The translations under genes and the position numbers were made by a program. Shown here piece by piece: positions 25,098 to 36,330 of a stretch of 64,000 nucleotides of DNA (the first letter of the stretch is position 1; every line of letters begins with the position of its first letter). This DNA comes from Canna indica. Taxonomy: Eukaryota > Streptophyta > Magnoliopsida > Zingiberales > Cannaceae. The stretch is from NCBI GenBank assembly GCA_034359265.1, contig CP136890.1, positions 49,202,501 to 49,266,500 on the forward strand, written 5' to 3'. Below the pieces are notes generated by a model. That model did not search any database. It saw nothing but the letters and a program-made list of their open reading frames with translations, and was not told where the DNA came from.

Positions 25098-25435
25098 TTC
25101 TAGAGTCGCTCGGGACTCAGATTGCTGGGCATTTCGATTAGATACCCCGTAGTTCAATCAGTCGGCTTCGTTCAAGATTCTATTCGAAAAATCTTTCAAT
25201 TCTTTGCATTAGTCTGTCAAAAATAACTCGATTAACAACTTCCCCCATCACAGTGAATGTTCTGGAGTCGCTCGGGACTCAAATTGTTGTGCGTTTCGAG
25301 CCGATATCCCGAAGTTCAATCAGTCGGCTTCGTTCAAGATTCTATTCGAAAAATCTTGCAATTCTTTGCATTAGACTATCAAAAATGACTCAATAAACAA
25401 TTTCTCCCATCACAGTGAATGATCTGGAGTCACTC
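25098..25435 (+). repeat. Diverged two-monomer cassette 2
   Basis: Offset 12165 bp from cassette 1 (73 monomers plus seven insertions). Has CGAGCCGATATCCC, as cassette 3 does, and a private ATTAGACTATC near 25374. Confidence 0.9.
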
Positions 25436-27041
25436 GGGACTCAGATTGCTGGGCGTTTCGAGCCGATATCCCGAAGTTCAATCAGTCGGCTTCGTTCAAG
25501 ATTCAATTCGAAAAATCTTGCAATTCTTTGCATTAGTCTGTCAAAAATAACTCGATTAACAACTTCTCCCATCACAGTGAATGTTCTGGAGTCGCTCGGG
25601 ACTCAGATTGCTGGGCGTTTCGAGCCGATACCCTGTAGTTCAATCAGTCGGCTTCGTTCAAGATTCAATTCCAAAAATCTTGCAATTCAATGCATTAGTA
25701 TATCAAAAATAACTCAATTAACAACTTCTCCCATCTCAGTGAATGTTCTGGAGTGGCTTGAGATTCAGATTGCTGGGCGTTTCGAGCCGATACCCCGAAG
25801 TTCAATCAGTCGGCTTCGTTCAAGATTCAATTCGAAAAATCTTGCAATTCTTTGCATTAGTCTGTCAAAAATAACTCGATTAACAACTTCTCCCATCACA
25901 GTGAATGTTCTGGAGTCGCTCGGGACTCAGATTGCTGGGCGTTTCGAGCCGATACCCCGAAGTTCAATCAGTCGGCTTCGTTCAAGATTCTATTCGAAAA
26001 ATCTTGCAATTCAATGCATTAGTCTGTAAAAAATAACTCGATTAACAACTTCTCCCATCTCAGTGAATGTTCTGGAGTCGCTCGGGATTCAGATTGCTGG
26101 GCGTTTCGAGCCGATACCCTGTAGTTCAATCAGTCGGCTTCGTTCAAGATTCAATTCCAAAAATCTTGCAATTCAATGCATTAGTCTATCAAAAATAACT
26201 CAATTAACAACTTCTCCCATCTCAGTGAATGTTCTGGAGTGGCTTGAGATTCAGATTGCTGGGCGTTTCGAGCCGATACCCCGAAGTTCAATCAGTCGGC
26301 TTCGTTCAAGATTCAATTCGAAAAATCTTGCAATTCTTTGCATTAGTCTATCAAAAATAACTCGATTAACAACTTCTCCCATCACAGTGAATGTTCTGGA
26401 GTCGCTCGGGACTCAGATTGCTGGGCGTTTCGAGCCGATACCCCGAAGTTCAATCAGTCGGCTTCGTTCAAGATTCAATTCCAAAAATCTTGCAATTCAA
26501 TGCATTAGTCTATCAAAAATAACTCAATTAAAAACTTCTCCCATCTCAGTGAATGTTCTGGAGTGGCTTGAGATTCAGATTGCTGGGCGTTTCGAGCCGA
26601 TACCCCGAAGTTCAATCAGTCGGCTTCGTTCAAGATTCAATTCGAAAAATCTTGCAATTCTTTGCATTAGTCTGTCAAAAATAACTCGATTAACAACTTC
26701 TCCCATCACAGTGAATGTTCTGGAGTCGCTCGGGACTCAGATTGCTGGGTGTTTCGAGCCGATACCCCGAAGTTCAATCAGTCGGCTTCGTTCAAGATTC
26801 TATTCGAAAAATCTTGCAATTCTTTGCATTAGTCTGTCAAAAATAACTCGATTAACAACTTCTCTCATCACAGTGAATGTTCTGGAGTCACTCGGGACTC
26901 AGATTGCTGGGCGTTTCGAGCCGATACCCTGTAGTTCAATCAGTCGGATTCGTTCACGATTCTATTCGAAAAATCTTGCAATTCTTTGCATTAGTCTGTC
27001 AAAAATAACTCGATTAACAACTTCTCCCATCACAGTGAATG
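25098..27041 (+). repeat. Twelve-monomer HOR headed by cassette 2
   Basis: Exactly 1944 bp (12 x 162) from cassette 2 to cassette 3. It carries a GTCTGTAAAAAATAAC junction near 26025 and a CAGTCGGATTCG monomer near 26940. The order repeats after 27042. Confidence 0.8.
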
Positions 27042-27379
27042 TTCTAGAGTCGCTCGGGACTCAGATTGCTGGGCATTTCGATTAGATACCCCGTAGTTCA
27101 ATCAGTCGGCTTCGTTCAAGATTCTATTCGAAAAATCTTTCAATTCTTTGCATTAGTCTGTCAAAAATAACTCGATTAACAACTTCCCCCATCACAGTGA
27201 ATGTTCTGGAGTCGCTCGGGACTCAAATTGTTGTGCGTTTCGAGCCGATATCCCGAAGTTCAATCAGTCGGCTTCGTTCAAGATTCTATTCGAAAAATCT
27301 TGCAATTCTTTGCATTAGACTGTCAAAAATGACTCAATAAACAATTTCTCCCATCACAGTGAATGATCTGGAGTCACTC
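27042..27379 (+). repeat. Diverged two-monomer cassette 3
   Basis: Offset 1944 bp from cassette 2, sharing CGAGCCGATATCCC. Followed by the same monomer order, with a private GGGACTTAGATTG near 27545 that creates an in-frame stop. Confidence 0.9.
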
Positions 27380-29283
27380 GGGACTCAGATTGCTGGGCGT
27401 TTCGAGCCGATATCCCGAAGTTCAATCAGTCGGCTTCGTTCAAGATTCAATTCGAAAAATCTTGCAATTCTTTGCATTAGTCTGTCAAAAATAACTCGAT
27501 TAACAACTTCTCCCATCACAGTGAATGTTCTGGAGTCGCTCGGGACTTAGATTGCTGGGCGTTTCGAGCCGATACCCTGTAGTTCAATCAGTCGGCTTCG
27601 TTCAAGATTCAATTCCAAAAATCTTGCAATTCAATGCATTAGTCTATCAAAAATAACTCAATTAACAACTTCTCCCATCTCAGTGAATGTTCTGGAGTGG
27701 CTTGAGATTCAGATTGCTGGGCGTTTCGAGCCGATACCCCGAAGTTCAATCAGTCGGCTTCGTTCAAGATTCAATTCGAAAAATCTTGCAATTCTTTGCA
27801 TTAGTCTGTCAAAAATAACTCGATTAACAACTTCTCCCATCACAGTGAATGTTCTGGAGTCGCTCGGGACTCAGATTGCTGGGCGTTTCGAGCCGATACC
27901 CCGAAGTTCAATCAGTCGGCTTCGTTCAAGATTCTATTCGAAAAATCTTGCAATTCAATGCATTAGTCTGTAAAAAATAACTCGATTAACAACTTCTCCC
28001 ATCTCAGTGAATGTTCTGGAGTCGCTCGGGATTCAGATTGCTGGGCGTTTCGAGCCGATACCCTGTAGTTCAATCAGTCGGCTTCGTTCAAGATTCAATT
28101 CCAAAAATCTTGCAATTCAATGCATTAGTCTATCAAAAATAACTCAATTAACAACTTCTCCCATCTCAGTGAATGTTCTGGAGTGGCTTGAGATTCAGAT
28201 TGCTGGGCGTTTCGAGCCGATACCCCGAAGTTCAATCAGTCGGCTTCGTTCAAGATTCAATTCGAAAAATCTTGCAATTCTTTGCATTAGTCTATCAAAA
28301 ATAACTCGATTAACAACTTCTCCCATCACAGTGAATGTTCTGGAGTCGCTCGGGACTCAGATTGCTGGACGTTTCGAGCCGATACCCCGAAGTTCAATCA
28401 GTCGGCTTCGTTCAAGATTCAATTCCAAAAATCTTGCAATTCAATGCATTAGTCTATCAAAAATAACTCAATTAAAAACTTCTCCCATCTCAGTGAATGT
28501 TCTGGAGTGGCTTGAGATTCAGATTGCTGGGCGTTTCGAGCCGATACCCCGTAGTTCAATCAGTCGGCTTCGTTCAAGATTCAATTCGAAAAATCTTGCA
28601 ATTCTTTGCATTAGTCTGTCAAAAATAACTCGATTAACAACTTCTACCATCACAGTGAATGTTCTGGAGTCGCTCGGGACTCAGATTGCTGGGTGTTTCG
28701 AGCCGATACCCCGAAGTTCAATCAGTCGGCTTCGTTCAAGATTCTATTCGAAAAATCTTGCAATTCTTTGCATTAGTCTGTCAAAAATAACTCGATTAAC
28801 AACTTCTCTCATCACAGTGAATGTTCTGGAGTCACTCGGGACTCAGATTGCTGGGCGTTTCGAGCCGATACCCTGTAGTTCAATCAGTCGGATTCGTTCA
28901 CGATTCTATTCGAAAAATCTTGCAATTCTTTGCATTAGTCTGTCAAAAATAACTCGATTAACAACTTCTCCCATCACAGTGAATGTTCTGGAGTCGCTCG
29001 GGACTCAGATTGCTGGGTGTTTCGAGCCGATACCCCGAAGTTCAATCAGTCGGCTTCGTTCAAGATTCTATTCGAAAAATCTTGCAATTCAATGCATTAG
29101 TCTATCAAAAATAACTCAATTAACAACTTCTCCCATCTCAGTGAATGTTCTGGAGTGGCTTGAGATTCAGATTGCTGGGCGTTTCGAGCCGATACCCTGT
29201 AGTTCAATCAGTCGGCTTCGTTCAAGATTCTATTCCAAAAATCTTGCAATTCAATGCATTAGTCTAACAAAAATAACTCAATT

Positions 29284-29332
29284 TTTCCTTTGCCTTGTTG
29301 CAAAAAAAAAAATAAAAATAAAAAACTCAATT
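29284..29332 (+). mobile_element. Retroinsertion copy 8: core + T-interrupted tail
   Basis: Core 29284-29301. The tail reads A11 T A5 T A6 followed by CTCAATT. The host monomer has CTATTCC and a private AGTCTAACAAAAAT upstream. Net 49 bp. Confidence 0.85.
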
Positions 29333-31001
29333 AACAACTTCTCCCATCTCAGTGAATGTTCTGGAGTGGCTTGAGATTCAGATTGCTGGGCGTTTCGAGC
29401 CGATACCCCGAAGTTCAATCAGTCGGCTTCGTTCAAGATTCAATTCGAAAAATCTTGCAATTCTTTGCATTAGTCTGTCAAAAATAACTCGATTAACAAC
29501 TTCTCCCATCACAGTGAATGTTCTGGAGTCGCTCGGGACTCAGATTGCTGGGCGTTTCGAGCGGATACCCCGAAGTTCAATCAGTCGGCTTCGTTCAAGA
29601 TTCTATTCGAAAAATCTTGCAATTCTATGCATTAGTCTGTCAAAAATAACTCGATTAACAACTTCTCCCATCTCAGTGAATGTTCTGGAGTCACTCGGGA
29701 CTCAGATTGCTGGGCGTTTCGAGCCGATACCCTGTAGTTCAATCAGTCGGCTTCGTTCACGATTCTATTCGAAAAATCTTGCAATTCTTTGCATTAGTCT
29801 GTCAAAAATAACTCGATTAACAACTTCTCCCATCACAGTGAATGTTCTGGAGTCGCTCGGGACTCAGATTGCTGGGTGTTTCGAGCCGATACCCCGAAGT
29901 TCAATCAGTCGGCTTCGTTCAAGATTCTATTCGAAAAATCTTGCAATTCAATGCATTAGTCTATCAAAAATAACTCAATTAACAACTTCTCCCATCTCAG
30001 TGAATGTTCTGGAGTGGCTCGGGATTCAGATTGCTGGGCGTTTTGAGCCGATACCCTGTAGTTCAATCAGTCGGCTTCGTTCAAGATTCAATTCCAAAAA
30101 TCTTGCAATTCAATGCATTAGTCTATCAAAAATAACTCAATTAACAACTTCTCCCATCTCAGTGAATGTTCTGGAGTGGCTTGAGATTCAGATTGCTGGG
30201 CGTTTCGAGCCGATACCCCGAAGTTCAATCAGTCGGCTTCGTTCAAGATATAATTCGAAAAATCTTGCAATTCTTTGCATTAGTCTGTCAAAAATAACTC
30301 GATTAACAACTTCTCCCATCACAGTGAATGTTCTGGAGTCGCTCGGGACTCAGATTGCTGGGTGTTTCGAGCCGATACCCCGAAGTTCAATCAGTCGGCT
30401 TCGTTCAAGATTCTATTCGAAAAATCTTGCAATTCTTTGCATTAGTCTGTCAAAAATAACTCGATTAACAACTTCTCTCATCACAGTGAATGTTCTGGAG
30501 TCACTCGGGACTCAGATTGCTGGGCGTTTCGAGCCGATACCCTGTAGTTCAATCAGTCGGCTTCGTTCACGATTCTATTCGAAAAATCTTGCAATTCTTT
30601 GCATTAGTCTGTCAAAAATAATTCGATTAACAACTTCTCCCATCACAGTGAATGTTCTGGAGTCGCTCGGGACTCAGATTGCTGGGTGTTTCGAGCCGAT
30701 ACCCCGAAGTTCAATCAGTCGGCTTCGTTCAAGATTCTATTCGAAAAATCTTGCAATTCAATGCATTAGTCTATCAAAAATAACTCAATTAACAACTTCT
30801 CCCATCTCAGTGAATGTTCTGGAGTGGCTTGAGATTCAGATTGCTGGGCGTTTCGAGCCGATACCCTGTAGTTCAATCAGTCGGCTTCGTTCAAGATTCA
30901 ATTCCAAAAATCTTGCAATTCAATGCATTAGTCTATCAAAAATAACTCAATTTTTCCTTTGCCTTGTTGCAAAAAAAAAATAATAAAAAAATAACTCAAT
31001 T
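29333..31001 (+). repeat. HOR gamma: ten monomers + insertion
   Basis: Ten monomers with a new order that ends like beta (AAGATATAATTCG, TCTCTCATCAC and GGAGTCACTCGGG). A hybrid GAGTGGCTCGGGATTCAG near 30012 joins type A on its left to type B and C on its right. Confidence 0.75.
30953..31001 (+). mobile_element. Retroinsertion copy 9: core + T-interrupted tail
   Basis: Core 30953-30970. The tail reads A10 T AA T A7 then TAACTC, base-for-base the same as copy 10, which dates the duplication of their HOR after these substitutions. Confidence 0.85.
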
Positions 31002-32508
31002 AACAACTTCTCCCATCTCAGTGAATGTTCTGGAGTGGCTTGAGATTCAGATTGCTGGGCGTTTCGAGCCGATGCCCCGAAGTTCAATCAGTCGGCTTCG
31101 TTCAAGATTCAATTCGAAAAATCTTGCAATTCTTTGCATTAGTCTGTCAAAAATAACTCGATTAACAACTTCTCCCATCACAGTGAATGTTCTGGAGTCG
31201 CTCGGGACTCAGATTGCTGGGCGTTTCGAGCCGATACCCCGAAGTTCAATCAGTCGGCTTCGTTCAAGATTCAATTCGAAAAATCTTGCAATTCTTTGCA
31301 TTAGTCTGTCAAAAATAACTCGATTAACAACTTCTCCCATCACAGTGAATGTTCTGGAGTCGCTCGGGACTCAGATTGCTGGGTGTTTCGAGCCGATACC
31401 CCGAAGTTCAATCAGTCGGCTTCGTTCAAGATTCAATTCCAAAAATCTTGCAATTCAATGCATTAGTCTATCAAAAATAACTCAATTAAAAACTTCTCCC
31501 ATCTCAGTGAATGTTCTGGAGTGGCTTGAGATTCAGATTGCTGGGCGTTTCGAGTCGATACCCCGTAGTTCAATCAGTCGGCTTCGTTCAAGATTCTATT
31601 CGAAAAATCTTGCAATTCTTTGCATTAGTCTGTCAAAAATAACTCGATTAACAACTTCTCCCATCACAGTGAATGTTCTGGAGTCGCTCGGGACTCAGAT
31701 TGCTGGGTGTTTCGAGCCGATACCCCGAAGTTCAATCAGTCGGCTTCGTTCAAGATTCTATTCGAAAAATCTTGCAATTCAATGCATTAGTCTATCAAAA
31801 ATAACTCAATTAACAACTTCTCCCATCTCAGTGAATGTTCTGGAGTGGCTTGAGATTCAGATTGCTGGGCGTTTCGAGCCGATACCCTGTAGTTCAATCA
31901 GTCGGCTTCGTTCAAGATTCAATTCCAAAAATCTTGCAATTCAATGCATTAGTCTATCAAAAATAACTCAATTAACAACTTCTCCCATCTCAGTGAATGT
32001 TCTGGAGTGGCTTGAGATTCAGATTGCTGGGCGTTTCGAGCCGATACCCCGAAGTTCAATCAGTCGGCTTCGTTCAAGATATAATTCGAAAAATCTTGCA
32101 ATTCTTTGCATTAGTCTGTCAAAAATAACTCGATTAACAACTTCTCCCATCACAGTGAATGTTCTGGAGTCGCTCGGGACTCAGATTGCTGGGTGTTTCG
32201 AGCCGATACCCCGAAGTTCAATCAGTCGGCTTCGTTCAAGATTCTATTCGAAAAATCTTGCAATTCTTTGCATTAGTCTGTCAAAAATAACTCGATTAAC
32301 AACTTCTCTCATCACAGTGAATGTTCTGGAGTCACTCGGGACTCAGATTGCTGGGCGTTTCGAGCCGATACCCTGTAGTTCAATCAGTCGGCTTCGTTCA
32401 AGATTCAATTCCAAAAATCTTGCAATTCAATGCATTAGTCTATCAAAAATAACTCAATTTTTCCTTTGCCTTGTTGCAAAAAAAAAATAATAAAAAAATA
32501 ACTCAATT
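31002..32508 (+). repeat. HOR delta, nine monomers + insertion
   Basis: Begins with the rare CGAGCCGATGCCCCG variant (about 31066-31080). Its first six monomers match the whole of the next unit. Confidence 0.8.
32460..32508 (+). mobile_element. Retroinsertion copy 10: core + T-interrupted tail
   Basis: Core 32460-32477 with tail A10 T AA T A7 and TAACTCAATT, identical to copy 9. Net 49 bp. Confidence 0.85.
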
Positions 32509-33527
32509 AACAACTTCTCCCATCTCAGTGAATGTTCTGGAGTGGCTTGAGATTCAGATTGCTGGGCGTTTCGAGCCGATGCCCCGAAGTTCAATCAGTC
32601 GGCTTCGTTCAAGATTCAATTCGAAAAATCTTGCAATTCTTTGCATTAGTCTGTCAAAAATAACTCGATTAACAACTTCTCCCATCACAGTGAATGTTCT
32701 GGAGTCGCTCGGGACTCAGATTGCTGGGCGTTTCGAGCCGATACCCCGAAGTTCAATCAGTCGGCTTCGTTCAAGATTCAATTCGAAAAATCTTGCAATT
32801 CTTTGCATTAGTCTGTCAAAAATAACTCGATTAACAACTTCTCCCATCACAGTGAATGTTCTGGAGTCGCTCGGGACTCAGATTGCTGGGTGTTTCGAGC
32901 CGATACCCCGAAGTTCAATCAGTCGGCTTCGTTCAAGATTCAATTCCAAAAATCTTGCAATTCAATGCATTAGTCTATCAAAAATAACTCAATTAAAAAC
33001 TTCTCCCATCTCAGTGAATGTTCTGGAGTGGCTTGAGATTCAGATTGCTGGGCGTTTCGAGTCGATACCCCGTAGTTCAATCAGTCGGCTTCGTTCAAGA
33101 TTCTATTCGAAAAATCTTGCAATTCTTTGCATTAGTCTGTCAAAAATAACTCGATTAACAACTTCTCCCATCACAGTGAATGTTCTGGAGTCGCTCGGGA
33201 CTCAGATTGCTGGGTGTTTCGAGCCGATACCCCGAAGTTCAATCAGTCGGCTTCGTTCAAGATTCTATTCGAAAAATCTTGCAATTCAATGCATTAGTCT
33301 ATCAAAAATAACTCAATTAACAACTTCTCCCATCTCAGTGAATGTTCTGGAGTGGCTTGAGATTCAGATTGCTGGGCGTTTCGAGCCGATACCCTGTAGT
33401 TCAATCAGTCGGCTTCGTTCAAGATTCAATTCCAAAAATCTTGCAATTCAATGCATTAGTCTATCAAAAATAACTCAATTTTTCCTTTGCCTTGTTGCAA
33501 AAAAAAAAAAAAAAAAAAAACTCAATT
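32509..33527 (+). repeat. HOR delta, six-monomer version + insertion
   Basis: Carries the GATGCCCCG marker near 32580 and the first six monomers of 31002-32508, then an insertion of the uninterrupted A22 type. The last three monomers of the longer version are missing. Confidence 0.8.
33481..33527 (+). mobile_element. Retroinsertion copy 11: core + A22
   Basis: Core 33481-33498 and 22 A followed by CTCAATT. Net 47 bp, the same form as copy 2. Confidence 0.85.
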
Positions 33528-35688
33528 AACAACTTCTCCCATCTCAGTGAATGTTCTGGAGTGGCTTGAGATTCAGATTGCTGGGCGTTTCGAGCCGATA
33601 CCCCGAAGTTCAATCAGTCGGCTTCGTTCAAGATTCAATTCGAAAAATCTTGCAATTGTTTGTATTAGTCTGTCAAAAATAACTCGATTAACAACTTCTC
33701 TCATCACAGTGAATGTTCTGGAGTCGCTCGGGACTCAGATTGCTGGGCGTTTCGAGCCGATACCCCGAAGTTCAATCAGTCAGCTTCGTTCAAGATTCTA
33801 TTCGAAAAATCTTGCAATTGTTTGTATTAGTCTGTCAAAAATAACTCGATTAACAACTTCTCTCATCACAGTGAATGTTCTGGAGTCGCTCGGGACTCAG
33901 ATTGCTGGGCGTTTCGAGCCGATACCCGGTAGTTCAATCACTCGGCTTCGTTCACGATTCTATTCGAAAAATCTTGCAATTCTTTGCATTAGTCTGTCAA
34001 AAATAACTCGATTAACAACTTCTCCCATCACAGTGAATGTTCTAGAGTCGCTCGGGACTCAGATTGCTGGGCATTTCGATTAGATACCCCGTAGTTCAAT
34101 CAGTCGGCTTCGTTCAAGATTCTATTCGAAAAATCTTTCAATTCTTTGCATTAGTCTGTCAAAAATAACTCGATTAACAACTTCCCCCATCACAGTGAAT
34201 GTTCTGGAGTCGCTCGGGACTCAAATTGTTGTGCGTTTCGAGCCTATATCCCGAAGTTCAATCAGTCGGCTTCGTTCAAGATTCTATTCGAAAAATCTTG
34301 CAATTCTTTGCATTAGACTGTCAAAAATGACTCAATAAACAATTTCTCCCATCACAGTGAATGATCTGGAGTCACTCGGGACTCAGATTGCTGGGCGTTT
34401 CGAGCCGATATCCCGAAGTTCAATCAGTCGGCTTCTTTCAAGATTCAATTCGAAAAATCTTGCAATTCTTTGCATTAGTCTGTCAAAAATAACTCGATTA
34501 ACAACTTCTCCCATCACAGTGAATGTTCTGGAGTCGCTCGGGACTCAGATTGCTGGGCGTTTCGAGCCGATACCCTGTAGTTCAATCAGTCGGCTTCGTT
34601 CAAGATTCAATTCCAAAAATCTTGCAATTCAATGCATTAGTCTATCAAAAATAACTCAATTAACAACTTCTCCCATCTCAGTGAATGTTCTGGAGTGGTT
34701 TGAGATTCAGATTGCTGGGCGTTTCGAGCCGATACCCCGAAGTTCAATCAGTCGGCTTCGTTCAAGATTCAATTCGAAAAATCTTGCAATTCTTTGCATT
34801 AGTCTGTCAAAAATAACTCGATTAACAACTTCTCCCATCACAGTGAATGTTCTGGAGTCGCTCGGGACTCAGATTGCTGGGCGTTTCGAGCCGATACCCC
34901 GAAGTTCAATCAGTCGGCTTCGTTCAAGATTCTATTCGAAAAATCTTGCAATTCAATGCATTAGTCTGTAAAAAATAACTCGATTAACAACTTCTCCCAT
35001 CTCAGTGAATGTTCTGGAGTCGCTCGGGATTCAGATTGCTGGGCGTTTCGAGCCGATACCCTGTAGTTCAATCAGTCGGCTTCGTTCAAGATTCAATTCC
35101 AAAAATCTTGCAATTCAATGCATTAGTCTATCAAAAATAACTCAATTAACAACTTCTCCCATCTCAGTGAATGTTCTGGAGTGGCTTGAGATTCAGATTG
35201 CTGGGCGTTTCGAGCCGATACCCCGAAGTTCAATCAGTCGGCTTCGTTCAAGATTCAATTCGAAAAATCTTGCAATTCTTTGCATTAGTCTATCAAAAAT
35301 AACTCGATTAACAACTTCTCCCATCACAGTGAATGTTCTGGAGTCGCTCGGGACTCAGATTGCTGGGCGTTTCGAGCCGATACCCCGAAGTTCAATCAGT
35401 CGGCTTCGTTCAAGATTCAATTCCAAAAATCTTGCAATTCAATGCATTAGTCTATCAAAAATAACTCAATTAAAAACTTCTCCCATCTCAGTGAATGTTC
35501 TGGAGTGGCTTGAGATTCAGATTGCTGGGCGTTTCGAGCCGATACCCCGAAGTTCAATCAGTCGGCTTCGTTCAAGATTCAATTCGAAAAATCTTGCAAT
35601 TCTTTGCATTAGTCTGTCAAAAATAACTCGATTAACAACTTCTCCCATCACAGTGAATGTTCTGGAGTCGCTCGGGACTCAGATTGCT
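33528..35688 (+). repeat. Duplicated 2.16-kb block, copy 2 (with diverged cassette 4)
   Basis: Counterpart of 12421-14581. Copy-specific changes are CGGCTTCTTTC near 34435 and GAGTGGTTTGAG near 34696. This copy directly follows insertion copy 11, whereas copy 1 lies upstream of all insertions. Confidence 0.8.
34040..34377 (+). repeat. Diverged two-monomer cassette 4
   Basis: Offset 6998 bp from cassette 3 (42 monomers plus four insertions). It has CGAGCCTATATC, as in cassette 1, so cassettes 1 and 4 form one pair and 2 and 3 another. Confidence 0.9.
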
Positions 35689-36281
35689 GGGTGTTTCGAG
35701 CCGATACCCCGAAGTTCAATCAGTCGGCTTCGTTCAAGATTCTATTCGAAAAATCTTGCAATTCTTTGCATTAGTCTGTCAAAAATAACTCGATTAACAA
35801 CTTCTCTCATCACAGTGAATGTTCTGGAGTCACTCGGGACTCAGATTGCTGGGCGTTTCGAGCCGATACCCTGTAGTTCAATCAGTCGGATTCGTTCACG
35901 ATTCTATTCGAAAAATCTTGCAATTCTTTGCATTAGTCTGTCAAAAATAACTCGATTAACAACTTCTCCCATCACAGTGAATGTTCTGGAGTCGCTCGGG
36001 ACTCAGATTGCTGGGTGTTTCGAGCCGATACCCCGAAGTTCAATCAGTCGGCTTCGTTCAAGATTCTATTCGAAAAATCTTGCAATTCAATGCATTAGTC
36101 TATCAAAAATAACTCAATTAACAACTTCTCCCATCTCAGTGAATGTTCTGGAGTGGCTTGAGATTCAGATTGCTGGGCGTTTCGAGCCGATACCCTGTAG
36201 TTCAATCAGTCGGCTTCGTTCAAGATTCAATTCCAAAAATCTTGCAATTCAATGCATTAGTCTATCAAAAATAACTCAATT

Positions 36282-36330
36282 TTTCCTTTGCCTTGTTGCA
36301 AAAAAAAAAATAAAAAAAAATAACTCAATT
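36282..36330 (+). mobile_element. Retroinsertion copy 12: core + T-interrupted tail
   Basis: Core 36282-36299. The tail reads A11 T A9 then TAACTCAATT. Last copy in the window: none occurs in the remaining 27.6 kb. Confidence 0.85.

Noticed and set aside
15985..36330. Poly-A runs as gene polyadenylation sites or a processed pseudogene
   Set aside because: Only 18 bp of non-satellite sequence precede the tail, far too little to identify a transcript. The flanking duplication supports insertion rather than transcription of the array.
15985..36330. Twelve independent insertions
   Set aside because: Identical core, identical monomer position and identical target-site duplication argue for one event followed by amplification.
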